Below the pieces are notes generated by a model that ran no database searches, was not told the DNA's origin, and was given only the letters and a program-made list of their open reading frames with translations. DNA of 64,000 nucleotides from Mycolicibacter virginiensis (GTDB lineage Bacteria > Actinomycetota > Actinomycetes > Mycobacteriales > Mycobacteriaceae), in assembly GCF_022374935.2 (NCBI RefSeq), contig NZ_CP092430.2, positions 558,001 to 622,000 of the forward strand. The letters run 5' to 3'. The translations under genes and the position numbers were made by a program. This document shows, one piece after another, positions 35,851-43,886 of this stretch. How positions within the stretch are numbered: the first letter of the stretch is position 1; every line of letters starts with the position of its first letter.

Positions 35851-36717
35851 ATGACCAGAATCGCGATCATCGGTGGCGGCAACATGGGCGAAGCGTTGCT
35901 GGCAGGGCTGCTGGCTGCGGGCCGCCCGGTCAAGGACCTGGTGGTCGCCGAGCGGTACGGCGAGCGGGCCCGGCAGCTGTCGGAGAAGTACTCGGTCCTG
36001 GTGACCTCGGTCGCCGATGCCATCGAGAACGCCTCCGTCGTGATCGTCGCGGTGAAGCCACAGGATGTGGACGCCGTGGTCGAGGAGTTCGCGAAAAGCG
36101 TTACCGCCGCCTCCGGGGACAACGCCGAGCAGGTGCTGGTCACGATCGTCGCCGGTCTCACCACCGGGTACGTGGAGTCCAAGCTCCCGGCCGGAGCTGC
36201 GGTGGTGCGCGTCATGCCCAATACCCCGGTCAAGGTCGGCGCCGGCGCCAGCGCGCTGGCAAAGGGCCGGTTCGCGAGCAGCGAGCAGGTCAGCGAGGTC
36301 GCTGCGCTGTTCGAGTGCGTCGGGACGGTGGCGATCGTCCCGGAAGAGCAGATGGACGCCGTCACCGCGGTGTCGGGATCCGGGCCGGCCTACTTCTTCT
36401 TGGTGGTCGAGGCACTGGTGGATGCGGGGGTGGCGGCCGGGTTGAGCCGGCAGGCGGCCACCGACTTGGCGGTGCAGACGATGGCCGGTTCGGCGCAGAT
36501 GCTGCTGGAGGAGCGCGGCGAGAGCGAGGGGGCGGGAGCGGCCAACGGGGTTCTCGATACCGCCCCGACCCACCTGAGAGCGATGGTGACTTCGCCTGGG
36601 GGGACCACCGCGGCCGCACTGCGTGAATTGGAGGCCGGTGGCCTGCGGACCTCGATCGATCGGGCGGTGCAGGCCGCAAAAACACGCTCTGAGCAGCTAA
36701 GAATTACATCGGAGTAA
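35851..36717 (+). CDS. proC: Pyrroline-5-carboxylate reductase
   Basis: 288 residues. The N-terminal Rossmann motif is IIGGGNMGEALLAGL, followed by AVKPQDVDAV. Substrate motifs are VMPNTPVKVGAGASAL and the C-terminal signature SGSGPAYFFLVVEAL, with the block APTHLRAMVTSPGGTT. It makes L-proline from pyrroline-5-carboxylate with NAD(P)H in the cytosol. Same position as Rv0500. The ATG at 35851 begins exactly at the nucleotide-binding strand. Confidence 0.96.
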   Translation: MTRIAIIGGGNMGEALLAGLLAAGRPVKDLVVAERYGERARQLSEKYSVLVTSVADAIENASVVIVAVKPQDVDAVVEEFAKSVTAASGDNAEQVLVTIVAGLTTGYVESKLPAGAAVVRVMPNTPVKVGAGASALAKGRFASSEQVSEVAALFECVGTVAIVPEEQMDAVTAVSGSGPAYFFLVVEALVDAGVAAGLSRQAATDLAVQTMAGSAQMLLEERGESEGAGAANGVLDTAPTHLRAMVTSPGGTTAAALRELEAGGLRTSIDRAVQAAKTRSEQLRITSE

Positions 36718-36774
36718 TTCACTTATTTTTCACATATTGGCTCTCACTAGTCGCAGGAACCCCATCCGTCCCGC

Positions 36775-36780
36775 TATTCT
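36775..36780 (+). promoter_or_regulatory. Putative -10 box upstream of the HTH gene
   Basis: TATTCT lies 5 nt before an ATG at 36786 that opens a 19-codon ORF, and 76 nt before the HTH-gene ATG. The preceding AT-rich stretch fits a promoter region. Confidence 0.45.
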
Positions 36781-36785
36781 CCTCT

Positions 36786-36845
36786 ATGTCTGTGCGTGTG
36801 GGCGCAGCGGAGGGGAAGCCGCTGAGACTGCACGTGCCTGATTGA
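36786..36845 (+). CDS. Possible leaderless 19-aa leader ORF before the HTH gene
   Basis: ATG to TGA encoding MSVRVGAAEGKPLRLHVPD, positioned 5 nt after a TATTCT -10 box and ending 11 nt before the HTH-gene start. The composition is unremarkable, so a regulatory role rests on position only. It could be a chance ORF. Confidence 0.3.
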   Translation: MSVRVGAAEGKPLRLHVPD

Positions 36846-36856
36846 AATGGGTAACG

Positions 36857-37066
36857 ATGACGTCTGCGAACGGGCCTTCGGCGCGTGACACGACACAATT
36901 TCTCACCGTGGCTGAGGTGGCTGCGTTGATGCGGGTCAGCAAGATGACGGTGTACCGCCTGGTGCACAACGGCGAGCTGCCCGCGGTACGGGTGGGACGG
37001 TCCTTCCGGGTGCACGCCAAGGCGGTGCACGACCTGCTGGAGACCTCCTTCTTCGACGCGGGCTAG
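36857..37066 (+). CDS. Excisionase-type (MerR-like) HTH DNA-binding protein (Rv0500A-like)
   Basis: 69 residues from ATG 36857; an in-frame ATG five codons earlier is not needed for the conserved part. After a short variable N-terminus the protein is one winged HTH: LTVAEVAALMRVSKMTVYRL, then VHNGELPAVRVGRSFRVHAK and AVHDLLE. It is near identical in type to Rv0500A, which lies in the same place between proC and the bS22 gene. In actinobacteria such small proteins bind DNA as global or developmental regulators. A strong hairpin follows its stop. Confidence 0.92.
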   Translation: MTSANGPSARDTTQFLTVAEVAALMRVSKMTVYRLVHNGELPAVRVGRSFRVHAKAVHDLLETSFFDAG

Positions 37067-37090
37067 AGAGCCGGTCGACAGGTAAGCGCC

Positions 37091-37122
37091 CCCCGGGCGT
37101 CGCCGCACGGCGACGCCCGGGG
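37091..37122 (+). terminator. Strong GC hairpin after the HTH gene
   Basis: CCCCGGGCGTCGCC (37091-37104), loop GCAC, GGCGACGCCCGGGG (37109-37122): a perfect 14-bp stem 24 nt after the HTH gene stop. It has no U-run, as usual for mycobacterial terminators. Confidence 0.8.
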
Positions 37123-37259
37123 TCGGCTGTCTTGGTGGCCTTGTGGTCGGGGCCAGGTGCGGTTTTCCGGTCCGTGCCTGCCTACGGGTAAAGTAACCGG
37201 GTCGATCAAGTTCAGCAGCGCCCATTCGGCGGCGCGGGCAGAAGCAGATAGCGGAGTTC

Positions 37260-37361
37260 ATGGGTTCAGTCATCAAGAAGCGGCGCAAGCGCATGTCGAA
37301 GAAGAAGCACCGCAAGCTGCTTCGCCGTACCCGCGTGCAGCGCAGAAAACTCGGTAAGTAA
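37260..37361 (+). CDS. Small ribosomal subunit protein bS22 (33 aa; Rv0500B-like)
   Basis: ATG 37260 to TAA 37361 encodes 33 residues, nearly all basic ([19 protein letters not shown] and then [14 protein letters not shown]). It is too short for ordinary ORF thresholds. It matches the conserved 33-residue product next to Rv0500A/Rv0501 that was identified in mycobacterial 70S structures as bS22, bound to 16S rRNA near the decoding centre. It lies between two strong hairpins, so it is probably transcribed on its own. Confidence 0.93.
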
Positions 37362-37396
37362 CTCCGCCCGGGTCTGTCCAGGCCCCCCGAGCCGTG

Positions 37397-37424
37397 GCGG
37401 GCGTGAAGTCGCCTTCACGCCCGC
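37397..37424 (+). terminator. Perfect 12-bp hairpin after the bS22 gene
   Basis: GCGGGCGTGAAG (37397-37408), loop TCGC, CTTCACGCCCGC (37413-37424), 36 nt after the bS22 stop. A partial echo (TGGCTTCACGCTC) follows near 37441. Probable intrinsic terminator. Confidence 0.75.
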
Positions 37425-37496
37425 GCACCGGGTGTGACGTTGGCTTCACGCTCGACAACGGACCTATCGCCGGTATTGCTTTTCCGGCGTGGCCGT

Positions 37497-37502
37497 TAGG
37501 CT
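37497..37502 (+). promoter_or_regulatory. Putative -10 box for a leaderless Rv0501-like transcript
   Basis: TAGGCT ends 6 nt before the GTG start at 37509 and no Shine-Dalgarno is present, consistent with a leaderless start. Confidence 0.45.
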
Positions 37503-37508
37503 GACGGG

Positions 37509-38624
37509 GTGGACGAGGCCGGACCCCCGAGTGACGGCACGCGAAGTGACTCCCGGCATTACCCCAAGGTTGTGTTGGTCACCGGTGCGTGCCGGTTCCT
37601 GGGTGGATTCCTCACCGCAAGGCTCACGCAGAACCCGTTGATCAACCGGGTGATCGCGGTGGATGCGGTCATGCCGAGCAAGGACATGCTGCGCCGAATG
37701 GGGCGCGCCGAGTTTGTCCGTGCCGACATCCGTAACCCCTTTATCGCCAAGGTGATTCGAAACAGCGAAGTCGACACCGTCGTGCACGCGGCGGCGGCGT
37801 CGTACGTGCCGAGGTCTGGTGGTGGGGCGGCGCTCAAAGAGTTCAACGTGATGGGCGCGATGCAGTTGTTCGCCGCCTGTCAGAAGGCACCTTCGGTGCG
37901 GCGCGTGGTGCTCAAGTCGACCTCGGAGGTCTACGGGTCGTGCTCGCGCGACCCGGTGTTGTTCTCCGAGGACAGCACGAGTCGCCGTCCTCCGACGCAG
38001 GGGTTCCCTCGCGACAGCGTCGACATCGAGGGCTATGCCCGCGGGCTGGGCCGGCGTCGGCCCGACATCGCGGTCACCATCCTGCGGATGGCCAACATGA
38101 TCGGCCCGGCCATGGACACCGCCCTGTCGCGCTACCTCGCCGGCCCGCTGGTCCCGATGGTGCTGGGCCGAGACGCGCGCCTGCAGCTGCTGCACGAGCA
38201 GGACGCGCTGGGCGCCTTGGAACGGGCCACCATGGCCGGCAAGGCCGGCACCTTCAACGTCGGTGCCGACGGGATCATCATGATGTCGCAGGCGATTCGC
38301 AGGTCAGGGCGTGTTCCGATGCCACTGCCCGGGGTCGGGCTGTGGGTCATGGATTCGTTGCGACGGGCCAACAATTACACCGAGATCAACCGGGAACAGC
38401 TGGATTATTTGAGCTTTGGCCGGGTGATGGACACGACTAGAATGCGAACCGAACTCGGGTACAGCGCCAAGTGGACCACCGCCGAGGCTTTTGATGACTA
38501 CGTGCGGGGTCGGGGGCTGAACCCGATCGTCGATCCCAAGTGGGTCCGTTCGGTGGAGCGGCGAACAGTGAGCGCAGCGCAGCGCATGGGGGATATCAGC
38601 TTTACCAGGGTGCGGGGAGGTTAG
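37509..38624 (+). CDS. NAD-dependent epimerase/dehydratase-like protein with degenerate motifs (Rv0501/GalE2-like)
   Basis: 371 residues. It has the extended SDR fold, but the glycine motif reads VTGACRFLGGFLTARL, with Arg-Phe where GxxGxxG expects Gly. The region holding the catalytic YxxxK reads DIEGYARGLGRRRP, without the Lys. The rest is well conserved: AVDAVMPSKDM, RADIRNP, VLKSTSEVYG and TILRMANMIGP. The same changes occur in Rv0501 as I recall it, so this is a conserved variant rather than a broken gene. It may bind a nucleotide sugar without classic epimerase chemistry. It is followed after 4 nt by the acyltransferase gene, in one operon. Confidence 0.88.
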   Translation: MDEAGPPSDGTRSDSRHYPKVVLVTGACRFLGGFLTARLTQNPLINRVIAVDAVMPSKDMLRRMGRAEFVRADIRNPFIAKVIRNSEVDTVVHAAAASYVPRSGGGAALKEFNVMGAMQLFAACQKAPSVRRVVLKSTSEVYGSCSRDPVLFSEDSTSRRPPTQGFPRDSVDIEGYARGLGRRRPDIAVTILRMANMIGPAMDTALSRYLAGPLVPMVLGRDARLQLLHEQDALGALERATMAGKAGTFNVGADGIIMMSQAIRRSGRVPMPLPGVGLWVMDSLRRANNYTEINREQLDYLSFGRVMDTTRMRTELGYSAKWTTAEAFDDYVRGRGLNPIVDPKWVRSVERRTVSAAQRMGDISFTRVRGG

Positions 38625-38628
38625 CGCT

Positions 38629-39657
38629 ATGGCTAATGATTCGAAGGCGAAAGTCATTCCGCTGCACAAGCATTCAAGTTCACTGCGCAGGCATCCGTCG
38701 GCGCTGGCGGGTCCAGCCGAACAGGCTTCGGCTAAGCAGGTCGCCGCGGTCGTCCGTGAACTCGGCGATCGTCGCGGCACCGCGGGGACCACCGGTGCCG
38801 CCGCGCCCACCCCGAGCGAATTCGCCCGCCGGGTGAGCGCGGTCGCCGCGTTCCTGCGAGAGCGGATCACCGGGGACTACCAGGTCGACGAATTCGGTTT
38901 CGACCCGCACTTCAACGAAGCCGTGGTGCTGCCGTTGCTGCGGGTGTTCTTCAACGACTGGTTCCGCGTCGAGGTCAGCGGCATCGAGAACCTTCCGCTC
39001 GATGGGCCGGCGCTGGTGGTGGCCAACCACGCCGGAGTGTTACCGATGGACGCGCTGATGCTCTCGGTGGCGGTGCGTGATCATCACCCCGAACAGCGGA
39101 ACCTGCGGATGCTCGCCGCCGACCTGGTATTCGACCTGCCGGTGATCGGCCCGACCGCCCGCAAGGCGGGCCACACCATGGCGTGCACCGCCGACGCCAA
39201 CCGGTTGCTGGAGGCCGGCGAGCTGACCGCGGTCTTCCCGGAGGGCTACAAGGGCCTGGGCAAGCGGTTCAAGGACCGCTACAAGCTGCAGCGGTTCGGT
39301 CGCGGCGGCTTCGTGTCGGCGGCACTGCGCACCCAGGCGCCAATCGTGCCCTGCTCGATCGTCGGCTCCGAGGAGATCTACCCGATGATCGCCGACGTCA
39401 AGCTGTTGGCCCGACTGCTCGGTGTGCCGTACTTTCCGATCACGCCGCTGTTTCCGCTGGCCGGTCCGGCGGGGCTGGTGCCGATGCCGTCGAAGTGGCA
39501 CATCGCCTTTGGCGAACCGATTGAGACCACCGACTACGAGCCGGGTGCCGCCGACGACCCGATGGTCACCTTCGAGCTGACCGATCAGGTGCGCGAGACC
39601 ATTCAGCAGACGCTGTACCGGCTGCTCGCCGGTCGCCGAAACATGTTCTTCGGCTGA
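38629..39657 (+). CDS. PlsC-like phospholipid/glycerolipid acyltransferase (Rv0502-like)
   Basis: 342 residues. The first 85 are polar and variable, with no signal peptide. The acyltransferase domain (about 110-320) opens with GIENLPLDGPALVVANHAG and VLPMDA, in which the catalytic His-Asp spacing is longer than HX4D, as in the DAGAT-like/Rv0502 group. The FPEGYKGLGKRFKDRYKLQR block binds glycerol phosphate, and APIVPCSIVGSEE follows. It should transfer acyl chains to a glycerolipid at the inner membrane surface. In M. tuberculosis the next gene is the cyclopropane synthase cmaA2, which is absent here. Confidence 0.9.
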   Translation: MANDSKAKVIPLHKHSSSLRRHPSALAGPAEQASAKQVAAVVRELGDRRGTAGTTGAAAPTPSEFARRVSAVAAFLRERITGDYQVDEFGFDPHFNEAVVLPLLRVFFNDWFRVEVSGIENLPLDGPALVVANHAGVLPMDALMLSVAVRDHHPEQRNLRMLAADLVFDLPVIGPTARKAGHTMACTADANRLLEAGELTAVFPEGYKGLGKRFKDRYKLQRFGRGGFVSAALRTQAPIVPCSIVGSEEIYPMIADVKLLARLLGVPYFPITPLFPLAGPAGLVPMPSKWHIAFGEPIETTDYEPGAADDPMVTFELTDQVRETIQQTLYRLLAGRRNMFFG

Positions 39658-39787
39658 GCTCCACGGCTCTGCTGCCTCACCAGCACCGATAGGCGCTGCC
39701 GCTCTTTGAGATTGCCGAGATTGCCGTCAGGGCTGTGCATGTCGCCGCGTCCACGACCCTGGACGCAATCTCAACGAGCTTGGACGT

Positions 39788-40315
39788 CTACTTCTTGCCC
39801 AGCGCCCGATCGCGCATCGCCTCGAGGGCGGCGATGGTCTTGGCCTCGGTGTCGGCGTCCTGGTTGACCGACTCGCCGAGCATGGTGACCACACTGGTCA
39901 CCACCGGCTCGCCGTTCTCGTCGGTGACCTCGCTGCGGACCTCGCTGACCACCGTGCCGTGCGACTCGATCACCGAGTCCAGGTAGGTGTCGAAGAACAG
40001 CTTGTCGCCGGCCACGATCGGCCGGTGGAAGGTGAATTTCTGGTCGCGGTGCAGCACCCGGGCGATGTTGATCGGGAGGTCGAACTTGTCGAAGATCTCC
40101 AGCTGCACCTGGCGCCCGGCAACCGCCAAGAACGTCAGCGATGCCACCAGCCCCGGATGCCCGGCTTCGGCGGCAGCGGCCTCGTCGAAATGGGCGGGGT
40201 GGTCATCTTTGACGGAGCGGGCGAACTCCCGGATCTTCTCCCGGCCGACCTCGAAATAGTCCGGGAACCGGTAGTGGGCTCCGATCATCCGCTGCGACTC
40301 GGTGTGTACTGCCAT
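39788..40315 (-). CDS. MaoC/HadA-like (3R)-hydroxyacyl dehydratase subunit (Rv0504c-like)
   Basis: 175 residues with a single hotdog domain of the FAS1-dehydratase-N type: [31 protein letters not shown], then the [15 protein letters not shown] strand and [16 protein letters not shown]. It resembles HadA/HadC and Rv0504c; such subunits usually lack the catalytic Asp-His and pair with HadB. The probable role is fatty or mycolic acid elongation. It faces the acyltransferase gene convergently. Confidence 0.9.
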   Translation of the reverse strand: MAVHTESQRMIGAHYRFPDYFEVGREKIREFARSVKDDHPAHFDEAAAAEAGHPGLVASLTFLAVAGRQVQLEIFDKFDLPINIARVLHRDQKFTFHRPIVAGDKLFFDTYLDSVIESHGTVVSEVRSEVTDENGEPVVTSVVTMLGESVNQDADTEAKTIAALEAMRDRALGKK

Positions 40316-40382
40316 GCCGGTTTACCCCTCCGCTCGCCGTGGTGCTCGGCGGCGGAAGCCTATCAGCGAGCAGGTCACGTGC

Positions 40383-40471
40383 GCTCGTTCCGGTGCGCCA
40401 CGGTGCTTGATGCGGTCGACCGGCCCTCGCGCGCTTCGCAAGCTACCCACGCTCGTTCCGGTGCGCCACGG
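40383..40471 (-). repeat. 21-bp direct repeat at the 3' end of the serB1-like gene
   Basis: GCTCGTTCCGGTGCGCCACGG occurs at 40383-40403 and 40451-40471, period 68. The second copy encodes the AVAHRNERG end of the phosphatase; the first, beyond the stop, would encode the same VAHRNER in another frame. This looks like a tandem duplication of the gene's tail. Confidence 0.75.
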
Positions 40472-41330
40472 CTGCCGCCAGGGCCCCGCCGACAGCCCCC
40501 AGCGCCAGCGCCGACGGCACGCCGATCCGCGCCGCCCGCCGTGCGGTACGGAAGTCGCGGATCTCCCATCCCCGCTTGCGTGCCGTCTCCCGCAACGCGG
40601 CGTCGGGGTTGATCGCCACCGCCGTGCCGACCAGCGAAAGCATCGGCACGTCGTTGAAGCTGTCGGAGTAGGCCGTGCAACGCCGCAAGTTCAGCCCTTC
40701 CCGGATCGCCAATGACCGCACCGCGTGGGCTTTGCCGGGCCCGTGCAGGATCTCGCCGACCAGTCGGCCGGTGAACACCCCGTCGACCGACTCCGCGACG
40801 GTGCCCAGCGCGCCGGTCAATCCGAGCCGACGAGCGATGGTCTCGGCCAGCTCGTAGGGGGTCGCGGTGACCAGCCACACCTGCTGCCCGGCGTCGAGGT
40901 GCATCTGGGCCAACTCGCGGGTGCCGGGCCAGATCTTGTCGGCGATGATCTCGTCGTAGATCTCCTCGCCCAGATCGACCAGCTCGGACACCGGCCGGCC
41001 TTCGATGAACGCGAGCGCTTTGCGTCGACCGGCCGCGACGTCGTCGCTGTTCTCCTTGCCGGTGAGCTGAAACTTGGCTTGCGCGTAGACGAAGCCGATG
41101 ACATCGCGGTAGGTGAAGTAGTTGCGGGCGGCCAGTCCACGGCCGAAGTGCACCATCGAGGAGCCCTGGACCAGGGTGTTGTCGACGTCGAAGAATGCGG
41201 CGGCGGTCAGGTCGACCGGTGCGGGCGTCTCGGACTCGGCCACATCGGCGAGCGCCCGCTCTGCGTTGGCGTCGGTCAGCGATGCCACCTCGGCCGCGGC
41301 TGCCCGGTCGGCCGGGCCCGGTGATGCCAT
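40443..41330 (-). CDS. serB1: HAD-family phosphatase, SerB1-like
   Basis: 295 residues from ATG 41330 (MASPGPADR); the frame opens 57 codons earlier but that part is not conserved. Motif I is [13 protein letters not shown] (DxDxT), motif II lies in [12 protein letters not shown], and motif III/IV in [14 protein letters not shown]. These define the PSP/HAD-IB subfamily that removes phosphate from phosphoserine or similar small substrates. The C-terminus has a hydrophobic helix ([17 protein letters not shown]). Same position as Rv0505c (serB1), although that assignment is by homology only. Its 3' end overlaps a direct repeat. Confidence 0.88.
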   Translation of the reverse strand: MASPGPADRAAAAEVASLTDANAERALADVAESETPAPVDLTAAAFFDVDNTLVQGSSMVHFGRGLAARNYFTYRDVIGFVYAQAKFQLTGKENSDDVAAGRRKALAFIEGRPVSELVDLGEEIYDEIIADKIWPGTRELAQMHLDAGQQVWLVTATPYELAETIARRLGLTGALGTVAESVDGVFTGRLVGEILHGPGKAHAVRSLAIREGLNLRRCTAYSDSFNDVPMLSLVGTAVAINPDAALRETARKRGWEIRDFRTARRAARIGVPSALALGAVGGALAAAVAHRNERG

Positions 41331-41385
41331 CACCGACTCCTTCCGCGTCTGGGCTGTAGGGCCGGTGCTCCGGCCGTCATCAACC

Positions 41386-41841
41386 CTATCCGGCTGCACC
41401 GCCGATGACCCCCAGGTGATCGCGTAGATCACCTTTGAGGTCGAACATCGAGTAGTCGCGGAAACTGAACCGCCAGACGTCGTCGATCCGCTCGAACTCA
41501 TCGTGATAGCGCCCCGCGGCGATCACCTGCAGTGCCACCGCCTCGGTCTGCTGCAGCACCGTGTAATAGGACCGGCAGGATGCGGTCCCGGCGACCTCGT
41601 CGATGTCGAGGATCGGGTTGGTGATCACGTGCTTGGTGCGCGGCGTGCCATCGGCGTGAAGGGTGACCAGCCCGCGCCACAGCTGCAGGATCCCGGCGCT
41701 GTCCAGGATGACGGTGCCTTCGGGGTCGGCTTTGATCCGGGCGTGGGCGAACAGTGCCGCAGCGCCGTCGAGGTCACCGGAGTCCATCAACTCCGCATAG
41801 CGATACAGCAGGTTGGTGATCGACACCGCGCTGGGGTTCAT
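41386..41841 (-). CDS. SnoaL/NTF2-like protein
   Basis: 151 residues forming a single cone-shaped alpha+beta barrel: N-terminal helices [25 protein letters not shown], then strands ending in [22 protein letters not shown]. Such domains serve as small ketosteroid-isomerase-like enzymes or ring-hydroxylase beta-subunit relatives. Typical catalytic residues are not certain here, so the function is open. It lies 55 nt upstream of the serB1-like gene on the same strand and may share its transcript; M. tuberculosis has no gene in this slot that I recognise. Confidence 0.85.
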   Translation of the reverse strand: MNPSAVSITNLLYRYAELMDSGDLDGAAALFAHARIKADPEGTVILDSAGILQLWRGLVTLHADGTPRTKHVITNPILDIDEVAGTASCRSYYTVLQQTEAVALQVIAAGRYHDEFERIDDVWRFSFRDYSMFDLKGDLRDHLGVIGGAAG

Positions 41842-41938
41842 GGCTTGCTCTGTCCGCCGGGGTGAGGGAGATGCGGCTTATGGCCGGTCACACCGTAATT
41901 CAATTCAGCTGGAGACGCCGCGACAATCCAGAGAACCC

Positions 41939-41985
41939 GGTGGTTCAGCGAGGCTCGACGAAGGAGAGGCGAAGCTGGAACCGCC
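41939..41985 (+). repeat. Dispersed GGCGGTT...ACCGCC repeat, copy C
   Basis: 47 bp beginning GGTGGTTCAGCGAGGCTCG and ending GAAGCTGGAACCGCC. It lies in the divergent gap between the SnoaL-like and glutaredoxin-like starts, the only copy not placed behind a stop codon. Confidence 0.88.
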
Positions 41986-42038
41986 GCATGGACCCGGTGG
42001 CCTCGGCCGGCCGGCGACAGCCCTGCAACACTGGAACC

Positions 42039-42299
42039 ATGACCCGCCACCAGGTACAGCTGCTCACCCGCGAGGGCTGCCCGGTCTGCGTGCAGGTGCA
42101 CGACCAGCTGACCCAGCTAGCGGCCGAACTCGCGTTCGACCTGCAGGCAGTCGATGTCGACGCTGCCGCGGCGGCTGGGGACACGGGCCTGCGAGCTGAA
42201 TTCGGCGACCGGTTGCCGGTGGTGCTGCTCGACGGACGCGAGCACAGTTACTGGGAAGTCGACGAGGCCCGCCTACGTGCGGATCTAGCGAGTTCATGA
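42039..42299 (+). CDS. Glutaredoxin-like thioredoxin-fold protein (Rv0508-like)
   Basis: 86 residues from ATG 42039 (MTRHQVQLLTREGCPVC). The CPVC redox motif follows the first beta strand, LPVVLLDGREH supplies the cis-Pro, and the protein ends in a short helix. This is the DUF836/glutaredoxin-like group seen as Rv0508 in front of hemA. It may reduce disulfides in the cytosol. Two tandem copies of the dispersed repeat begin at the base after its stop. Confidence 0.9.
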   Translation: MTRHQVQLLTREGCPVCVQVHDQLTQLAAELAFDLQAVDVDAAAAAGDTGLRAEFGDRLPVVLLDGREHSYWEVDEARLRADLASS

Positions 42300-42402
42300 G
42301 GCGGTTCCAGCTTCGTCTCTCCTCCGTCGAGCCTCGCTGAACCGCTCGCTCATACGGCGGTTCCAGCTTCGTCTCTCCTCCGTCGAGCCTCGCTGAACCG
42401 CC
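42300..42402 (-). repeat. Tandem pair of the dispersed repeat, copies D and E
   Basis: Copies at 42300-42345 and 42356-42402, period 56, both in the orientation GGCGGTTCCAGC...GCTGAACCGC(C). Ends pair as GGCGGTTC/GAACCGCC, extended to 11 bp with one bulged C (GGCGGTTCCAGC with GCTGAACCGCC). They fill the gap between the glutaredoxin-like stop and the hemA promoter. Confidence 0.92.
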
Positions 42403-42489
42403 GAATTTGGTAGGCCAGCGCTTTAGCCTCTACCGTGGAGAGAAGTTTCTTCACGGGTGACAGCAAGGAGCGGACCAGGTGATATTGCC

Positions 42490-43881
42490 GTGAGCGTCCT
42501 GCTCTTCGGGGTCTCGCACCGCAGCGCCCCCGTCTCCGTACTCGAGCAGCTCAGCACCGCTGAATCCGATCAGATAAAGATCGTCGAGCAGGTGCTGCAA
42601 TCGCCGCTCGTCACCGAGGCGATGATCCTGTCGACCTGCAACCGGGTTGAGATCTACGCCGTCGTCGACGCCTTCCACGCCGGATTGTCGGCGATCGGAC
42701 AGGTGCTCTCCGAACACTCCGGCATGTCGATGGCCGACCTGACCAAATACGCCTACGTCCGCTACAGCGAGGCCGCCGTCGAGCACCTGTTCTCGGTGGC
42801 CAGTGGCCTGGACTCCGCGGTGGTGGGCGAACAGCAGGTGCTGGGCCAGGTACGGCGCTCCTACGCCTCCGCCGAGGCCAACAGCAGTGTCGGCCGCGTG
42901 CTGCACGAACTGGCGCAGCGCGCGCTGGCGGTGGGCAAGCGAGTGCACTCGGAGACCGGAATCGACGCCGCCGGCGCGTCGGTGGTCTCGGTGGCCCTGG
43001 GTATCGCGGCCAAGCAGTTGGGCTCTGAGTTTGGCAATGACGCGCTGCAGGGACGGACCGCAGTGGTGATCGGCGCCGGGTCGATGGGCGCGCTGTCCGC
43101 GGCACATCTGGTGCGCGCGGGTGTCCAACACATCCACGTCATCAACCGTTCGCTGCCGCGCGCTCAACGGTTGGCCCGCAAGATCCGAGAGAGCGGTGTC
43201 ACGGCCGACGCGGTCGCCCTGGACCGGATGGCTGCCAGCCTGACCAGCGCTGACATCGTGGTGTCCTCCACCGGAGCTGTCAGCCCCGTCGTCTCACTGG
43301 CCGACGTGCACCACGCGCTGGCCGGGGGAACCCGCGACGAGGCGACCCAACCGCTGGTGATCTGCGATTTGGGCATGCCGCGCGACGTCGACGCTGCTGT
43401 CGCCGGCCTGCCCGGGGTGCGGGTCATCGACATGGAACGGATCCAGCGCGAGCCCTCGGCGCAGGTCGCCACCTCCGACACCGAGGCCGCGCGCAACATC
43501 GTGGCCCGCGAGGTCGCCACCTATCTGGCCGGCCAGCGGATGGCCGAGGTCACTCCGACCGTGACCGCGCTGCGTCAGCGCGCCGCCGACGTGGTCACCG
43601 CCGAATTGCTGCGGCTGGATCACCGGCTGCCGGACCTGGAGGCCGCCCAGCGCGAGGAGGTGGCGCGCACCGTGCGCCGCGTCGTCGACAAGCTGCTGCA
43701 TGCCCCCACGGTGCGGGTCAAACAGCTGGCCAGCTCGCCCGGCGGCGACAGCTACGCCGAGGCGTTACGCGAGCTGTTCGAGCTCGATCCGACCGCCGTG
43801 GACGCCGTCGCGACCGCCGGTGAACTGCCAGTAGTGCCGGGAGGACTTGATGTCAGCGCCGAAACCGGGTCGGCCGGGTAG
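42490..43881 (+). CDS. hemA: Glutamyl-tRNA reductase
   Basis: 463 residues from GTG 42490 ([14 protein letters not shown]), the family start. Catalytic Cys50 is in [15 protein letters not shown]. The NADPH domain shows [17 protein letters not shown], and the C-terminal dimerisation helices end [14 protein letters not shown]. It reduces Glu-tRNA(Glu) to glutamate-1-semialdehyde, the first step of heme synthesis, and is normally heme-regulated at the protein level. First of a hemA-hemC-hemD-hemB operon in the M. tuberculosis order. Confidence 0.97.
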   Translation: MSVLLFGVSHRSAPVSVLEQLSTAESDQIKIVEQVLQSPLVTEAMILSTCNRVEIYAVVDAFHAGLSAIGQVLSEHSGMSMADLTKYAYVRYSEAAVEHLFSVASGLDSAVVGEQQVLGQVRRSYASAEANSSVGRVLHELAQRALAVGKRVHSETGIDAAGASVVSVALGIAAKQLGSEFGNDALQGRTAVVIGAGSMGALSAAHLVRAGVQHIHVINRSLPRAQRLARKIRESGVTADAVALDRMAASLTSADIVVSSTGAVSPVVSLADVHHALAGGTRDEATQPLVICDLGMPRDVDAAVAGLPGVRVIDMERIQREPSAQVATSDTEAARNIVAREVATYLAGQRMAEVTPTVTALRQRAADVVTAELLRLDHRLPDLEAAQREEVARTVRRVVDKLLHAPTVRVKQLASSPGGDSYAEALRELFELDPTAVDAVATAGELPVVPGGLDVSAETGSAG

Positions 43882-43886
43882 ACGTT

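Noticed and set aside
41931..42045. Earlier start at 41862 for the glutaredoxin-like gene
   Set aside because: The extension would translate through repeat copy C and has no similarity; ATG 42039 begins at the thioredoxin fold.
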